Of a stretch of DNA of 64,000 nucleotides, positions 25,959-35,177 are shown piece after piece; the stretch's first letter is position 1; the number at the start of each line of letters is the position of its first letter. Source of the stretch: Candidatus Viadribacter manganicus (lineage in GTDB: Bacteria; Pseudomonadota; Alphaproteobacteria; Caulobacterales; Aquidulcibacteraceae); NCBI RefSeq assembly GCF_001679665.1, contig NZ_CP013244.1, positions 1,806,980 to 1,870,979 of the forward strand, in the 5' to 3' direction. The notes below the pieces were generated by a model. That model had not been told where the DNA came from. It saw only the letters and a program-made list of their open reading frames with translations, and did not search any database. The position numbers and the translations under genes were made by a program.

Positions 25959-27814
25959 GCGCCCTCCAGCGCCTCGCTCGCCTCAAGCCAGCTCGCCTCG
26001 GCCTTCGCCAGCGCCGTCGCCGCATGCGAGCGTTCTTTCAGCAGCGACTCCCCGCGCTTCTGATCCTTGGTGAACAGGTCCGGATCAGCCAAAGCAGCAT
26101 CGATGCGCGCGAGCGCCTGATTGGCTTGCTCGATCTCTTTCTCCGCCGCCTCGAGCTTGCGCGTCAGTGTGTACTTCGAGTGCTTCGGCTTCGCATCCGC
26201 CTGCACTGCGGCCGCCATGCTGCTCGGCTTATCGCCCTCATCGGCCGGCCTATCCGCCGCCGCGACGAGCTTGCGATAATCTTCTAGATCGCCGTCATAT
26301 TGGCGCGCGCGTCCGTGATAGACGAGCCACAGACGATCCGCGCACGCTTCCGCCAAATAGATATCGTGCGTGATCAACAGCACCGCGCCTTCGTAGCCGT
26401 TGATGGCATGGATCAACGCTTCGCGGCTATCGATGTCCAAGTGCGACGTCGGCTCGTCGAGGATCAGCACGTGCGGCTTACGGTGCGCCATAAGCCCCAG
26501 CAACAAACGCACCTTCTCACCGCCCGAAAGCTTTTCAACTTTCGTGTCGATCTTCTCGACGCCAAAGCCCATCCGCGCCGCAAGCGAGCGCAGCTTTGGC
26601 GGCGCCCAATCCGGCTCCAGGTCGCGCACGTGCTCAAGCACAGTCTCGCCAGCGCGCAATTCGTCGAGCTGATCCTGGCTGAAATAGCCCATCACAGCCT
26701 TTCCGGACGCCACACGCTTGCCGTTCAGCAACGCCAACCGCGCCGCGATCGACTTGACCAAGGTCGTCTTGCCCTGCCCGTTCGGCCCAATGATCACGAT
26801 GCGATCATCATGATCGAGACGCAGCGACACACGCTTCAGCACCGGTTTGCCGACGATGTAGCCGCAATCGGCCTCATCCAACACAACGAGAGGCGAAGCG
26901 AGTTCAACCGGATTGTCGAAATGAAACGGAATCGTGCGCTCTTCGAGCGGCACGGCAATGTCCTGCATCTTCTCGAGCTGCTTAATCCGGCTCTGTGCCT
27001 GCGCCGCCTTCGAGGCCTTGGCGCGGAAGCGATCGATGAACTTCTGCAAGTGCGCCTTTTGCGCATCTTGCTTGGCCTTCATTCCAGCCGCGAGCGCCAT
27101 GCGCTCCGCCTTCTTCTTCAGATACGCATCGTACCCACCGACGAAGACCTCGAGCTTCTTATCGTCGAGCGCCAGAATGTGCGTCACCGAACGGTTCAGC
27201 ATTTCGCGATCGTGGCTGACGCAAATCACCGTGTGCGGATAATCGCGGAGGTATTCCTCAAGCCACGCCGCACCTTCGAGATCGAGATAGTTGGTAGGCT
27301 CGTCGAGGATCAAAAGATCCGGCGCCGAGAACAGCACGCCCGCCAGAGCCGCGCGCATACGCCAGCCGCCGGAGAACTCGCGCGCCGGGCGCCGCAGATC
27401 TTCCTGCTCGAACCCGAGGCCAACCATGATTGCGCTCGCACGCGCTTCGCCAGAATAGCCGTCGATCTCTGCCAGACGCATGTGAATGTCAGCGATGCGC
27501 TGGGGGTCTTCCGCCGTCTCCGCTTCCTTCAACAGCGACGTCATCTCCTCGTCCGCCGCCATCACCAGATCGAGCAGCGGTGTCTCCACTTGCGGCGCTT
27601 CCTGCGCCACGAACCCCATCCGCGCGCCGCGCCGGATCCGGATCGAAGCGTTCGCCTTGCCTACCTCATCGCGGATCAGCGTCAGCAACGTCGACTTGCC
27701 CGTGCCGTTGCGCCCGACAAGGCCAACCTTCCAGCCCTCGGCGATGAACGCATTGGCGTTCTCAAACAACGGCCGCGGGCCGAAGCGAAAGGTGAGGTCC
27801 GAAATCTCAAGCAT
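25955..27814 (-). CDS. ABC-F family ATPase (YheS/Uup-like)
   Basis: The 619-residue protein has two ATPase domains in one chain and no membrane segments. Domain 1 has GRNGTGKSTL near residue 35, FSGGWRMRAALA and LLILDEPTNYLD; then comes the charged linker (KKKAERMALAAGMKAKQ) and domain 2 with GPNGQGKTTL, LSGGEKVRLLL and VLILDEPTSHLD. A C-terminal coiled-coil extension (RKLEAAEKEIEQANQAL) follows. ABC-F proteins act on the ribosome E site or in stress tolerance rather than in transport. The subfamily assignment is tentative. Confidence 0.92.
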   Translation of the reverse strand: MLEISDLTFRFGPRPLFENANAFIAEGWKVGLVGRNGTGKSTLLTLIRDEVGKANASIRIRRGARMGFVAQEAPQVETPLLDLVMAADEEMTSLLKEAETAEDPQRIADIHMRLAEIDGYSGEARASAIMVGLGFEQEDLRRPAREFSGGWRMRAALAGVLFSAPDLLILDEPTNYLDLEGAAWLEEYLRDYPHTVICVSHDREMLNRSVTHILALDDKKLEVFVGGYDAYLKKKAERMALAAGMKAKQDAQKAHLQKFIDRFRAKASKAAQAQSRIKQLEKMQDIAVPLEERTIPFHFDNPVELASPLVVLDEADCGYIVGKPVLKRVSLRLDHDDRIVIIGPNGQGKTTLVKSIAARLALLNGKRVASGKAVMGYFSQDQLDELRAGETVLEHVRDLEPDWAPPKLRSLAARMGFGVEKIDTKVEKLSGGEKVRLLLGLMAHRKPHVLILDEPTSHLDIDSREALIHAINGYEGAVLLITHDIYLAEACADRLWLVYHGRARQYDGDLEDYRKLVAAADRPADEGDKPSSMAAAVQADAKPKHSKYTLTRKLEAAEKEIEQANQALARIDAALADPDLFTKDQKRGESLLKERSHAATALAKAEASWLEASEALEGA

Positions 27815-27888
27815 GGGAGGGCCGCGTTAGAGCCGTCCTAGCCGCCGGATGCAAGCGCAGAGCTGCCCCTCTCCCCGTTGGGGTGCGT

Positions 27889-27964
27889 GGCGTCATGCTT
27901 CGACAAGCTTAGCATGACGCCATATCAAGCGCCAATTTCGGCAGCATCACCTAAGCCTGTCGAA
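27889..27964. repeat. REP-like palindromic repeat unit
   Basis: A perfect 11-base inverted repeat (GGCGTCATGCT at 27889-27899, AGCATGACGCC at 27911-27921) encloses an 11-base loop. Overlapping it, TTCGACAAGCTTAG at 27899-27912 has a reverse-complement partner CTAAGCCTGTCGAA at 27951-27964 with one mismatch. The words TTCGACAGGCTTAG and CATGACG resemble dispersed intergenic repeats common in alphaproteobacteria. It sits between the ABC-F start and the ndh start. Confidence 0.65.
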
Positions 27965-28067
27965 GGGCGACGCATGCCACAAAGCATGGCGCAATGTAGC
28001 AGCGCGTTAACGCTGCATCGTGTCGCGAACGCGCCTATATTGAGATCGTCACGGAGGGGCCTCGCCC

Positions 28068-29363
28068 ATGAACGCGACTAAACGCCCGCGCGTCGTCATT
28101 ATCGGCGCAGGTTTCGGCGGTCTCACCGCTGCGAAGGCGCTGAAAAACGCGCCTGTCGATGTCACCCTGATCGACCGCCGCAACCACCATCTGTTCCAGC
28201 CGCTGCTCTATCAGGTCGCCACCGCCGGCCTTGCGCCCAACCAGATCGCGACACCCATTCGCGCCATCGTGCGCCAGCAGAAGAATGTCCGCGTCGAGCT
28301 CGGAACCGTCGAAGCGATCGACCCCGCGCAACGCCACGTCGTTCTGGGCGATCGGCATGTGCCCTATGATTATCTCATCGTCGCGACCGGCGCTCGCCAT
28401 GCCTATTTCGGTCACGACGATTGGGAGCGCTTCGCGCCCGGCCTCAAAACACTCGAAGACGCCACAGAGCAGCGCAAACGTATCCTGCTTGCTTTCGAGC
28501 GCGCGGAACTTGAACCAGATCCAGCTGAACGTGCAGCTCTAACGACGTTCGTCGTCATCGGCGGCGGCCCGACGGGGGTCGAAACCGCCGGCGCCATCGC
28601 AGAACTCGCCAACAAGGCGCTCGCCCGTGACTATCGCCGCATCGATCCGAAATCGGCGCGCATAATCTTGGTGGAAGCCGCGCCGCGCATTCTCGGCAAC
28701 TTCCCGCCGGACCTCTCGGAACACGCCCGCCGAGCACTTGAGAAACTCGGCGTCGAAGTCCGCATTGGCAATGCCGTCACCAAGGTCGACGAAACCGGCG
28801 TCACGCTCGGCGGCGAACACATCGGCTCGCGCTGTGTGATCTGGGCCGCCGGCGTGCAATCGTCGCCGGCAGCGCGTTGGCTCAGTCTGCCGGCCGATCG
28901 CGCCGGACGCGCCATCATCGGCGGCGATCTTCGCGCACCGCACCACCCCAACATCTTCATCATCGGCGATTGCGCCGCTGTGAACGGCGCGGATGGCAAG
29001 CAACTCCCCGGCGTCGCGCCCGTCGCCAAACAACAAGGCGATTACGCCGCACGCGTCATCAAGGCTGAATTCGAAGGCAACCCGCTCGCTGAACCCTTCG
29101 GCTATATCGACTACGGCAATCTCGCCACCGTCGGCCGCAAGGCAGCCGTCGCCGATTTTCGCGGCTTCCATCTCAAGGGCTTCATCGGTTGGTTCGTGTG
29201 GAGCGCGGCGCACATCTATTATCTGATCGGTTTCAAAAACCGTATCGCCGTCGCGCTCGATTGGGTTTGGTCGTACCTCACCTTCGAACGCGGCGCCCGC
29301 CTCATCACCGGCGACATTACCGATGAAGCGCCGGCCGCGACCGCAAAGCGCGACGCCGCCTAG
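28068..29363 (+). CDS. ndh: Type II NADH dehydrogenase (NADH:quinone oxidoreductase)
   Basis: The 431-residue flavoprotein has the first FAD Rossmann motif VVIIGAGFGGLTAAK, the family-typical NHHLFQPLLYQVATAGL, the NAD-binding VVIGGGPTGVETAGAI and IFIIGDCAAV near FAD, then PGVAPVAKQQG. The C-terminal amphipathic stretch FIGWFVWSAAHIYYLIGFKNR anchors it to the inner face of the membrane. It passes electrons from NADH to quinone without pumping protons, which fits the bd oxidase further on. GGAGG lies upstream of the ATG. Confidence 0.92.
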   Translation: MNATKRPRVVIIGAGFGGLTAAKALKNAPVDVTLIDRRNHHLFQPLLYQVATAGLAPNQIATPIRAIVRQQKNVRVELGTVEAIDPAQRHVVLGDRHVPYDYLIVATGARHAYFGHDDWERFAPGLKTLEDATEQRKRILLAFERAELEPDPAERAALTTFVVIGGGPTGVETAGAIAELANKALARDYRRIDPKSARIILVEAAPRILGNFPPDLSEHARRALEKLGVEVRIGNAVTKVDETGVTLGGEHIGSRCVIWAAGVQSSPAARWLSLPADRAGRAIIGGDLRAPHHPNIFIIGDCAAVNGADGKQLPGVAPVAKQQGDYAARVIKAEFEGNPLAEPFGYIDYGNLATVGRKAAVADFRGFHLKGFIGWFVWSAAHIYYLIGFKNRIAVALDWVWSYLTFERGARLITGDITDEAPAATAKRDAA

Positions 29364-29394
29364 GATCATTTGGAATTACTGACGTGCCGCTAAG

Positions 29395-30741
29395 CTAGTC
29401 GCGTAATTTCGCGCGCCACAGCGTGGCCGCCAACGCTAACGAAACGACCGACGAGCCGAGCCAGAACCAAATGGCCGGCTCGAAGTCGTACACGCGATCA
29501 GCGCCCACCATCACCGAATGCCGCTCAAGCAGCGCGCCAGAAATGTTCTCCTGCAACGCCGCGCCGAGATAGGAGAAAATCCCGATCACGCCCATCGCCG
29601 CGCCCGTCGCGCGCTTCGGACAAATATCGACGGCGAACAGACCACCGAGCGAGGCGACCAAACCCGCAAGCCCAAGCCCGAATAAGATCATCCCCGCGAT
29701 CAGTGTCGGCATGTTCGCCGGACCGAAGAAGATCAGCGCCAGCCCGGCGATCTCACATATTCCGAAGATCAAATTCGCCGGCGGCCGCCGCGCGCCAAAC
29801 CATCTATCGCTGATCCAACCATAGCCAACGGAGCCAACAATCCCCGCCAGCGTCGAGATCATCAGCATCGTTCCCGATGCCACTTCATCGAACCCGCGCG
29901 CTTCCTGCAGATAGAGCGGCCCCCACGAATTAATCGCATAACGCGTCACGTAATTCGCGGCGCTCGAAAGCCCCAGGATCCAAATCGTCGGATAACTCAG
30001 CACTGAAAACTGCAGCGCCAGCCGGCTTCTGGATTTATTTCCATCGCTCTCCGCGACGTGATCATTCTTCCAGTCGGCGACTGTCGGCAGGCCCATCGTT
30101 CGCGGCCGGTCGCGCATCAGCGCGTACATCATCACCGCCGTCGCCAAACCAATCGCCGCCGGCACGAAATAGCCGAAGTGCCAACCAAACGTCGCCACCG
30201 CCCAGCCGATCGCGAAGAATGTCAGTCCCTCGCCGAACGAATGCGACGTGATCCAGATCCCGTAATTGCGCCCGCGCTCGCGATTGGAAAACCAAGAGCT
30301 CAGCGCCACCACACTCCCCGGCGCACCAAACCCCTGAAACCAGCCATTCACGCCCCACAGGATCGCCGCCATCAACACCGTGTCGGCAAAGCCCATGCCG
30401 AAATTGCAAAGCGCCGACATCGCAAAGCCAAGCGGCAGGAACGTTCGCATGTTGGCGTGATCGGCTAGAAAGCCGTTCGTGAGCTTGCCCAGCGCGTACG
30501 TGTAGAAGAACGCCGATCCGATTAGCCCGAACTGCGCCGGCGTGAAGACACCCGCATCAATCATCGAGGGCTTCACCAGCCCGATTGCCAGCCGGCACGT
30601 ATAGATCAGCCCATAGCCAAGCGTGATCGCCAACAACACGCGCCAGCGATGTCGCTTATAGAGCGCGTCGACCTCAGCCTGGCTTGCGCGCAAAGGCGCA
30701 TCAGCCGCCGTCGCAAAGGCGCTCAAAAACCGTCCAATCAC
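29395..30741 (-). CDS. MFS transporter of the organophosphate:phosphate antiporter type (GlpT/UhpC-like)
   Basis: The 448-residue protein has 12 predicted membrane segments. YKRHRWRVLLAITLGYGLIYTCRLAIG and FFYTYALGKLTNGFLADHANMRTF match the OPA group, with the family-typical WGVNGWFQGFGAPG and FSNRERGRNYGIW. The GTG at 30741 is chosen because AAGGGGCGGGAC precedes it; the longer open frame runs through the tRNA-Ala gene. It probably imports a sugar phosphate, glycerol 3-phosphate or related compound, substrate unknown. Confidence 0.88.
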   Translation of the reverse strand: MIGRFLSAFATAADAPLRASQAEVDALYKRHRWRVLLAITLGYGLIYTCRLAIGLVKPSMIDAGVFTPAQFGLIGSAFFYTYALGKLTNGFLADHANMRTFLPLGFAMSALCNFGMGFADTVLMAAILWGVNGWFQGFGAPGSVVALSSWFSNRERGRNYGIWITSHSFGEGLTFFAIGWAVATFGWHFGYFVPAAIGLATAVMMYALMRDRPRTMGLPTVADWKNDHVAESDGNKSRSRLALQFSVLSYPTIWILGLSSAANYVTRYAINSWGPLYLQEARGFDEVASGTMLMISTLAGIVGSVGYGWISDRWFGARRPPANLIFGICEIAGLALIFFGPANMPTLIAGMILFGLGLAGLVASLGGLFAVDICPKRATGAAMGVIGIFSYLGAALQENISGALLERHSVMVGADRVYDFEPAIWFWLGSSVVSLALAATLWRAKLRD

Positions 30742-30847
30742 GTCCCGCCCCTTAATGTTTTGGGCGGAGCTTAGCGAATGTGATGAGAGTTTGAAGGACG
30801 GCGTAAGCAATCCAGGACATCCCAACCCCGCTCCCGCGAGCGAGGAA

Positions 30848-30923
30848 TGGTGGACCCGAGGAGGATCGAACTCCTGACCTCTGCATTGCGAACGCAGCGC
30901 TCTCCCAGCTGAGCTACGGGCCC
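30848..30923 (-). tRNA. tRNA-Ala (anticodon CGC)
   Basis: A 76-base cloverleaf with an encoded CCA. The acceptor stem is GGGCCCG/CGGGTCC with the G3-U70 wobble that marks alanine tRNAs. The anticodon arm CTGCG-TTCGCAA-TGCAG gives anticodon CGC, reading GCG. The T loop GTTCGATCC and the D arm AGCTCAGCTGGGAGAGC are normal. It lies upstream of the MFS gene on the same strand. Confidence 0.97.
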
Positions 30924-31022
30924 GTCCAGTGGGAGGCGCGGTATAGTGCCGGGCGCGGCGAAGCGTCAACCGGCGCCTGTGAGGTTGCCGAATCCGCCCG
31001 GCTCCGGGTATTCCGGGCCTCC

Positions 31023-31334
31023 ATGATCCACATTCTCTTTGAACTCATCCGCGCGATCCTTGGACTGATCTCCATCGTCCTGATCGTCTACGTGGTCATT
31101 TCCTGGCTTTACGCTTTCGACATCGTCGATCGCCGCAACCAGTTCATCCGCTCGACCTGGGAGTTTTGCGCCCGGGTGACAGATCCCCTGCTCCGTCCGT
31201 TGCGGCGCCTGATTCCGCCGATCGCGGGGGTCGACCTTTCGGTTCTCGTGCTTCTGCTGTTGATCTCATTGCTGCAGCACGAAGTGACGTATTGGCTTGA
31301 AGGCGTGTTGCTCGGGACGCGAGGCATACTCTGA
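31023..31334 (+). CDS. YggT-family membrane protein
   Basis: The 103-residue protein has two hydrophobic halves. The first, LGLISIVLIVYVVISWLYAF, is followed by NQFIRSTWEFCARVTDPLLRPLRRLIPPIAGVDLS, the YggT signature, and then VLVLLLLISLL. The family is associated with osmotic tolerance and cell-division neighbourhoods. Its final codons overlap the start of the DUF167 gene, and the yggT-DUF167-folD order is common in this class. Confidence 0.92.
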   Translation: MIHILFELIRAILGLISIVLIVYVVISWLYAFDIVDRRNQFIRSTWEFCARVTDPLLRPLRRLIPPIAGVDLSVLVLLLLISLLQHEVTYWLEGVLLGTRGIL

Positions 31335-31609
31335 GCCGGCTGCGCGTCCGCCTTACGCCTTCCGGCGGCGCTGACCGCATCGACGGCGCCGCCAGCGACG
31401 AGACCGGCCTTTATCTCAAAGCCCGCGTCCGCGTCGCGCCCGAGAACAACGAAGCCAACCGCGCACTCGAAGCGCTGATCGCCAAAGCGTTCGGCGTCGC
31501 AAAAAGCAAGGTCAGCGTGTCGCGCGGGGGAACATCGCGCATGAAGACGCTCGATATCGAAAGCGCCACCGACGCAGACGTCGCGGCATTCGTCGCGCGC
31601 TTCACCTAG
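31331..31609 (+). CDS. DUF167 (YggU-like) protein with a CTG start
   Basis: The reading frame opens after a TGA at 31298 and has no ATG, GTG or TTG before the conserved region. The only plausible start is CTG at 31331, overlapping the yggT stop as CTGA, with GAGG six bases upstream. The 92-residue product shows the DUF167 pattern: VRLTPSGGADRIDG, LKARVRVAPENNEANRALEALIAKAFGV and VSRGGTSRMKTLDI. The family is small, cytosolic and of unknown role. Confidence 0.85.
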   Translation: MSRLRVRLTPSGGADRIDGAASDETGLYLKARVRVAPENNEANRALEALIAKAFGVAKSKVSVSRGGTSRMKTLDIESATDADVAAFVARFT

Positions 31610-31718
31610 CACGCCACCATCGCCTATTCCCGGCTCGACGCTGTGTATCCTCCCGGGAATGGGTGGATAAAGCGAGTCACGGTGTTAAACACCGCCGCAC
31701 AGATTCGCGGGAGCATTC

Positions 31719-32621
31719 ATGACCGGACGCAGCATCGACGGCAAAGCCATCGCGGCGCGTGTTCGCGCCGACGTTGCGGCGGCGGTCAAGCAGCTCCCGG
31801 CGCAACCCGCCCTGGCGGTGGTGCTGGTCGGTGACGATCCCGCCAGCCACGTCTACGTCGCCAGCAAAGCCAAAATGACGGTCGAAGCCGGCATGCGCTC
31901 GGTCGAAATCCGGCTTCCGGCTGAAACAACGCAAGCCGACCTCATCGCCAAGGTCGAGCAGCTTTCCGCCGATCCCGACATTGACGGCATCCTGGTTCAA
32001 CTGCCGCTGCCGAAGCACATCAGCGAACCAGCGGTGCTCGCCGCGCTCGATCCGCTGAAAGACGTCGACGGTCTCACCGAAGCCAGCGCCGGCAAGCTTG
32101 TCCTCGGCAAGCCCGGCCTTCGCCCTTGCACGCCGGTTGGCTGCGTCATCCTTGCGAAAACCGAACGCCCTGATCTCAGTGGCGCCAATATCGTCGTCAT
32201 TGGCCGCTCCATCCTCGTCGGCAAACCAGCGGCGCTGCTCTTCCTCGAACAAAACGCCAGCGTCACCATCGCTCACTCAAAGACCCGCGATCTCAAGATG
32301 GTCTGCCGCGGGGCCGATATTCTCGTCGCCGCCGTCGGCCGTCCCGAAATGGTGCGCGGCGATTGGGTGCGCCCGGGCGCCATCGTCATCGATGTCGGCA
32401 CCAACCGCGTGCCGGCGCCGGAGAAAGGCCCCAGCAAAGAGGGCAAACCGCAAACCAAACTCGTGGGTGATGTTGCGTTCGCAGAGGCCATCGAAGTCGC
32501 ATCCGCCGTTTCGCCCTCTCCAGGCGGCGTCGGCCCCATGACCATCGCCTGCCTGCTGCGCAACACTGTACTCGCCGCCTGCGCGCGCCGCGGCTGGGAC
32601 ATTCCAGCTGCACTAAACTAG
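31719..32621 (+). CDS. folD: Bifunctional methylenetetrahydrofolate dehydrogenase/cyclohydrolase
   Basis: The 300-residue enzyme carries [15 protein letters not shown] with the catalytic lysine Lys50 of the YVxxK motif, [29 protein letters not shown] and the NADP-binding [14 protein letters not shown], and ends with [13 protein letters not shown]. It interconverts methylene-, methenyl- and formyl-tetrahydrofolate in one-carbon metabolism. GGGAG lies five bases before the ATG. Confidence 0.96.
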   Translation: MTGRSIDGKAIAARVRADVAAAVKQLPAQPALAVVLVGDDPASHVYVASKAKMTVEAGMRSVEIRLPAETTQADLIAKVEQLSADPDIDGILVQLPLPKHISEPAVLAALDPLKDVDGLTEASAGKLVLGKPGLRPCTPVGCVILAKTERPDLSGANIVVIGRSILVGKPAALLFLEQNASVTIAHSKTRDLKMVCRGADILVAAVGRPEMVRGDWVRPGAIVIDVGTNRVPAPEKGPSKEGKPQTKLVGDVAFAEAIEVASAVSPSPGGVGPMTIACLLRNTVLAACARRGWDIPAALN

Positions 32622-32789
32622 GCCGCGACAGCGCCCACGCCTGCAACGCCCTGCTCATTTGTGCGGCGCTCCGGGGTAAGCCCATGCCTTCGCCGCGCCT
32701 GAGCGGCGAAAAGCGACCCATGGCGCTTGCCGCCCCCTAACCACGCCGTTAGCTTCCCGCCCACAACCGACCCAGGGAGGGGATCGAAC

Positions 32790-34388
32790 GTGGCAAACAC
32801 CAAAAAGCCCAGCGGCCTTGGCCGTCTGTTCATTCGCAAGAGCGTTGAACAGATGCACGCCGAGCACGAACAGGGCGAACTCAAGAAAACACTCGGCCCG
32901 CTGAACCTCATTTTGCTCGGCATCGGCTGCATCATCGGCACCGGCATCTTCGTGCTGACCGGCCGCGCCGCGGCTGAATTCGCCGGCCCGGGCATCATGA
33001 TCTCGTTCGTGATCACCGGAACGCTCTGCGCGCTCGTTGCTCTCTCTTATGCCGAACTGGCCTCGGCCATTCCGGTCTCCGGCTCCGCTTATTCTTACTC
33101 CTACGCATCCATGGGCGAGATCGTCGCCTGGATCATGGGTCTGTTGCTTGTTCTCGAGTACGGCCTCGCAGCGTCGACGGTCGCGGTCGGCTGGTCGGGT
33201 TACACCGTCAGCCTGCTCGCGGATCTTGGCGTGCACATACCGCCGGAGTTTACCGCAGCGCCCGGCGTCGAAGTCACCGACCACGATACTGGCGCCGTCA
33301 TTGGCGTTGGCGTTCTCAACCTACCTGCCATCATCGGCCTTCTTGCGGTCACCACATTGCTCGTGGTCGGCATCTCGGAATCGGCGCTCGTCAACAACAT
33401 CGTCGTCTTCATTAAGGTCGGTGTCGTCATCGCCTTCATCGTGATCGGCGCGAGCTACGTGAACACCGATCTTTGGTCGCCGCTCATCCCCGAACAAATT
33501 CCGGCGCCTCCGCCTGGAACGGACATGAGTATCGGCGCTCAGATCATGCGCGCGCTCGGCGGCGTTCTAACCGGCGCCGACACCGGCCAATACGGCGTCC
33601 CCGGCCTCATCACCGGCGCTGCGACCATCTTCTTCGCCTATATCGGCTTTGAAGCTGTCTCGACCGCTGGCGCTGAATCAAAGAACCCGGGCCGCGACAT
33701 GCCGATCGGCATCCTCGGCTCGCTCATCATCTGCACGATCCTCTACATCATGACCTGCGCGGTCCTGGTCGGCATCGTGCCCTACCAACAACTCGACAAC
33801 CCCGCGCCGATCGCACTCGCCGTCGACCAAATCGGCCTGCCGTGGTTTGCCTTTGTGGTGAAGCTCGGCGCCTTCGCCGGCCTCTCGTCGGTCATGCTGG
33901 TTCTGCTCTATGGCCAGACCCGCATCTTCTACACGATGGCCAAGGACGGCTTGATCCCGAAGGTGTTCGCCAACGTTCACCCGAAGTTCAAGACGCCGTG
34001 GGTCAACACGATCCTCGTTGGCCTGCTCGCCATGGGCTTCGCCGGTTTCATGGGTCTGGACGCTCTCGCAAACCTCACGAACGTCGGCACGCTCGCCGCC
34101 TTCGCGATCGTCTGCTTGACGGTTGTCTATCTGCGCTATGCACGTCCGAACATCAGCCGTCCGTTCAAGACGCCGCTGTTCCCCATCACGCCGATCCTCG
34201 GCGCGCTCATGTGCCTATTCCTGCTCATGTCGCTGATGGCGCACGTACCGACGCGCAACTTCTTCATCATCTACTTGGCCGGTGGCTTCCTGCTCTACTT
34301 CGCCTACGGCATGTGGAACTCGAAGCTGGCCAAGGGCGAGGTTGTCTCGGGTCACGAGCAGCCGAACCCGGTTCAGCCGAACCAATAA
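32790..34388 (+). CDS. APC-family amino acid permease (cationic amino acid transporter-like)
   Basis: The GTG at 32790 is preceded by GGGAGGGG. The 532-residue protein has a cytoplasmic N-terminus, then LILLGIGCIIGTGIFVLTG, the APC core motif for substrate binding in the first broken helix, and about 12-14 hydrophobic segments. FFAYIGFEAVSTAGAESKNPGRD is the conserved helix 6 to loop region of CAT/YhdG-type permeases. The transported amino acid is not known. A strong terminator follows directly. Confidence 0.9.
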   Translation: MANTKKPSGLGRLFIRKSVEQMHAEHEQGELKKTLGPLNLILLGIGCIIGTGIFVLTGRAAAEFAGPGIMISFVITGTLCALVALSYAELASAIPVSGSAYSYSYASMGEIVAWIMGLLLVLEYGLAASTVAVGWSGYTVSLLADLGVHIPPEFTAAPGVEVTDHDTGAVIGVGVLNLPAIIGLLAVTTLLVVGISESALVNNIVVFIKVGVVIAFIVIGASYVNTDLWSPLIPEQIPAPPPGTDMSIGAQIMRALGGVLTGADTGQYGVPGLITGAATIFFAYIGFEAVSTAGAESKNPGRDMPIGILGSLIICTILYIMTCAVLVGIVPYQQLDNPAPIALAVDQIGLPWFAFVVKLGAFAGLSSVMLVLLYGQTRIFYTMAKDGLIPKVFANVHPKFKTPWVNTILVGLLAMGFAGFMGLDALANLTNVGTLAAFAIVCLTVVYLRYARPNISRPFKTPLFPITPILGALMCLFLLMSLMAHVPTRNFFIIYLAGGFLLYFAYGMWNSKLAKGEVVSGHEQPNPVQPNQ

Positions 34389-34410
34389 GCGAAACACTTC
34401 GCTGCAACAG

Positions 34411-34439
34411 CGCCGCCGTCGAAAGACGGCGGCGTTTTT
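34411..34439 (+). terminator. Rho-independent terminator after the amino acid permease
   Basis: A perfect 10-base stem (CGCCGCCGTC/GACGGCGGCG) with a GAAA tetraloop is followed by TTTTTG and further T. It ends 23 bases after the permease stop and is the clearest intrinsic terminator in the window. Confidence 0.93.
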
Positions 34440-34574
34440 GTTTGCCGTCGGGACGCACTCAATCCCGCGCATTCGCCGCGCGCGCATCCCAATGCTTGGA
34501 GAAGCGCCTCGAAAACCCGCGGATAGACGCCGTTCTATCCGACCGCGTTTGCCCCACATCTACGATGCGCGTTC

Positions 34575-35092
34575 ATGCGGCCGCGCCAATCCTCACCCAT
34601 TTCAGATCTTCGCCTTGCCAGGTTCGTTGCCTGGCTCAGCGCGCTCTTGGCGTGGGTGGCGCTCGGCGCACCGAAACGTTCGCCATCCGAGCAGCGGCGC
34701 GGCTCTCGCTATGGCGGGGTGACGATTACGCGTCTCCGCCATGCCGTTCGCCACATCATCATCCTTCACGCCGCGAAGCTGCTGCCACGACGGCCCCGGC
34801 ACGTATGGCGCAATTTCGCGCTGTCGGGCCTTCGGTGCCGCAAAGGGCGCTGCACCCAACGCGTCGCCGCCGGCGTCTGGCTTCGCCGGCGTCTCAACGT
34901 CAAGGCGGCGCGATCACGCAAGTGCTTCATCTTCTCAAGATCTTGCGCAATTGCCACGCAGTCGCCGCGGCGCTCGCCGCGCGTCGGCGCCGTGGACTTA
35001 CGCGTCTTTTCGCGCTGTGCATGACCGCGCCCGCGCCTAGCGCCATTCGTACGCTCTCCACTCCGGCCCTACTCGCAGCCGACTCCTCCTGA
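34575..35092 (+). pseudogene. Hypothetical Arg/Leu-rich protein, apparently frameshifted
   Basis: From the ATG at 34575 an open frame with the codon bias of true genes encodes DLRLARFVAWLSALLAWVALG, then a basic region (RLRHAVRHIIILHAAKLLPRRPR, WRNFALSG). After about 34905 the same style of sequence continues in another frame (QVLHLLKILRNCHAVAAAL, RRRRGLTRLF) up to TGA at 35092, while the first frame turns into low-quality sequence and stops at 35024. One missing base near the GCGGCGCG run at 34915 would join them into a 172-residue protein. I do not recognise its family. Either the gene is inactivated or the base was lost in sequencing. Confidence 0.5.
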
Positions 35093-35177
35093 AAGCGGCG
35101 CCCGGCGCGTCCGAACGTCAGACGTTTTTGCCTCCTGGCGAAAGCGGCCTACATGCATGCCTTGAAGGAGTTCATTC

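Noticed and set aside
26300..27841. A 513-codon plus-strand frame
   Set aside because: It lies antisense to the ABC-F gene, whose motifs are complete; the translation is arginine- and histidine-rich noise.
30742..30969. Extension of the MFS frame
   Set aside because: It runs through the tRNA-Ala gene; the GTG at 30741 has a good ribosome-binding site.
33842..34574. Upstream part of a long frame that ends at 35092
   Set aside because: It is a shifted reading of the amino acid permease gene. Only its last part is used, as the possible second half of the frameshifted gene.
34602..34859. An 85-codon minus-strand frame
   Set aside because: It is antisense to the better coding frame of the frameshifted gene, and has no start signal.
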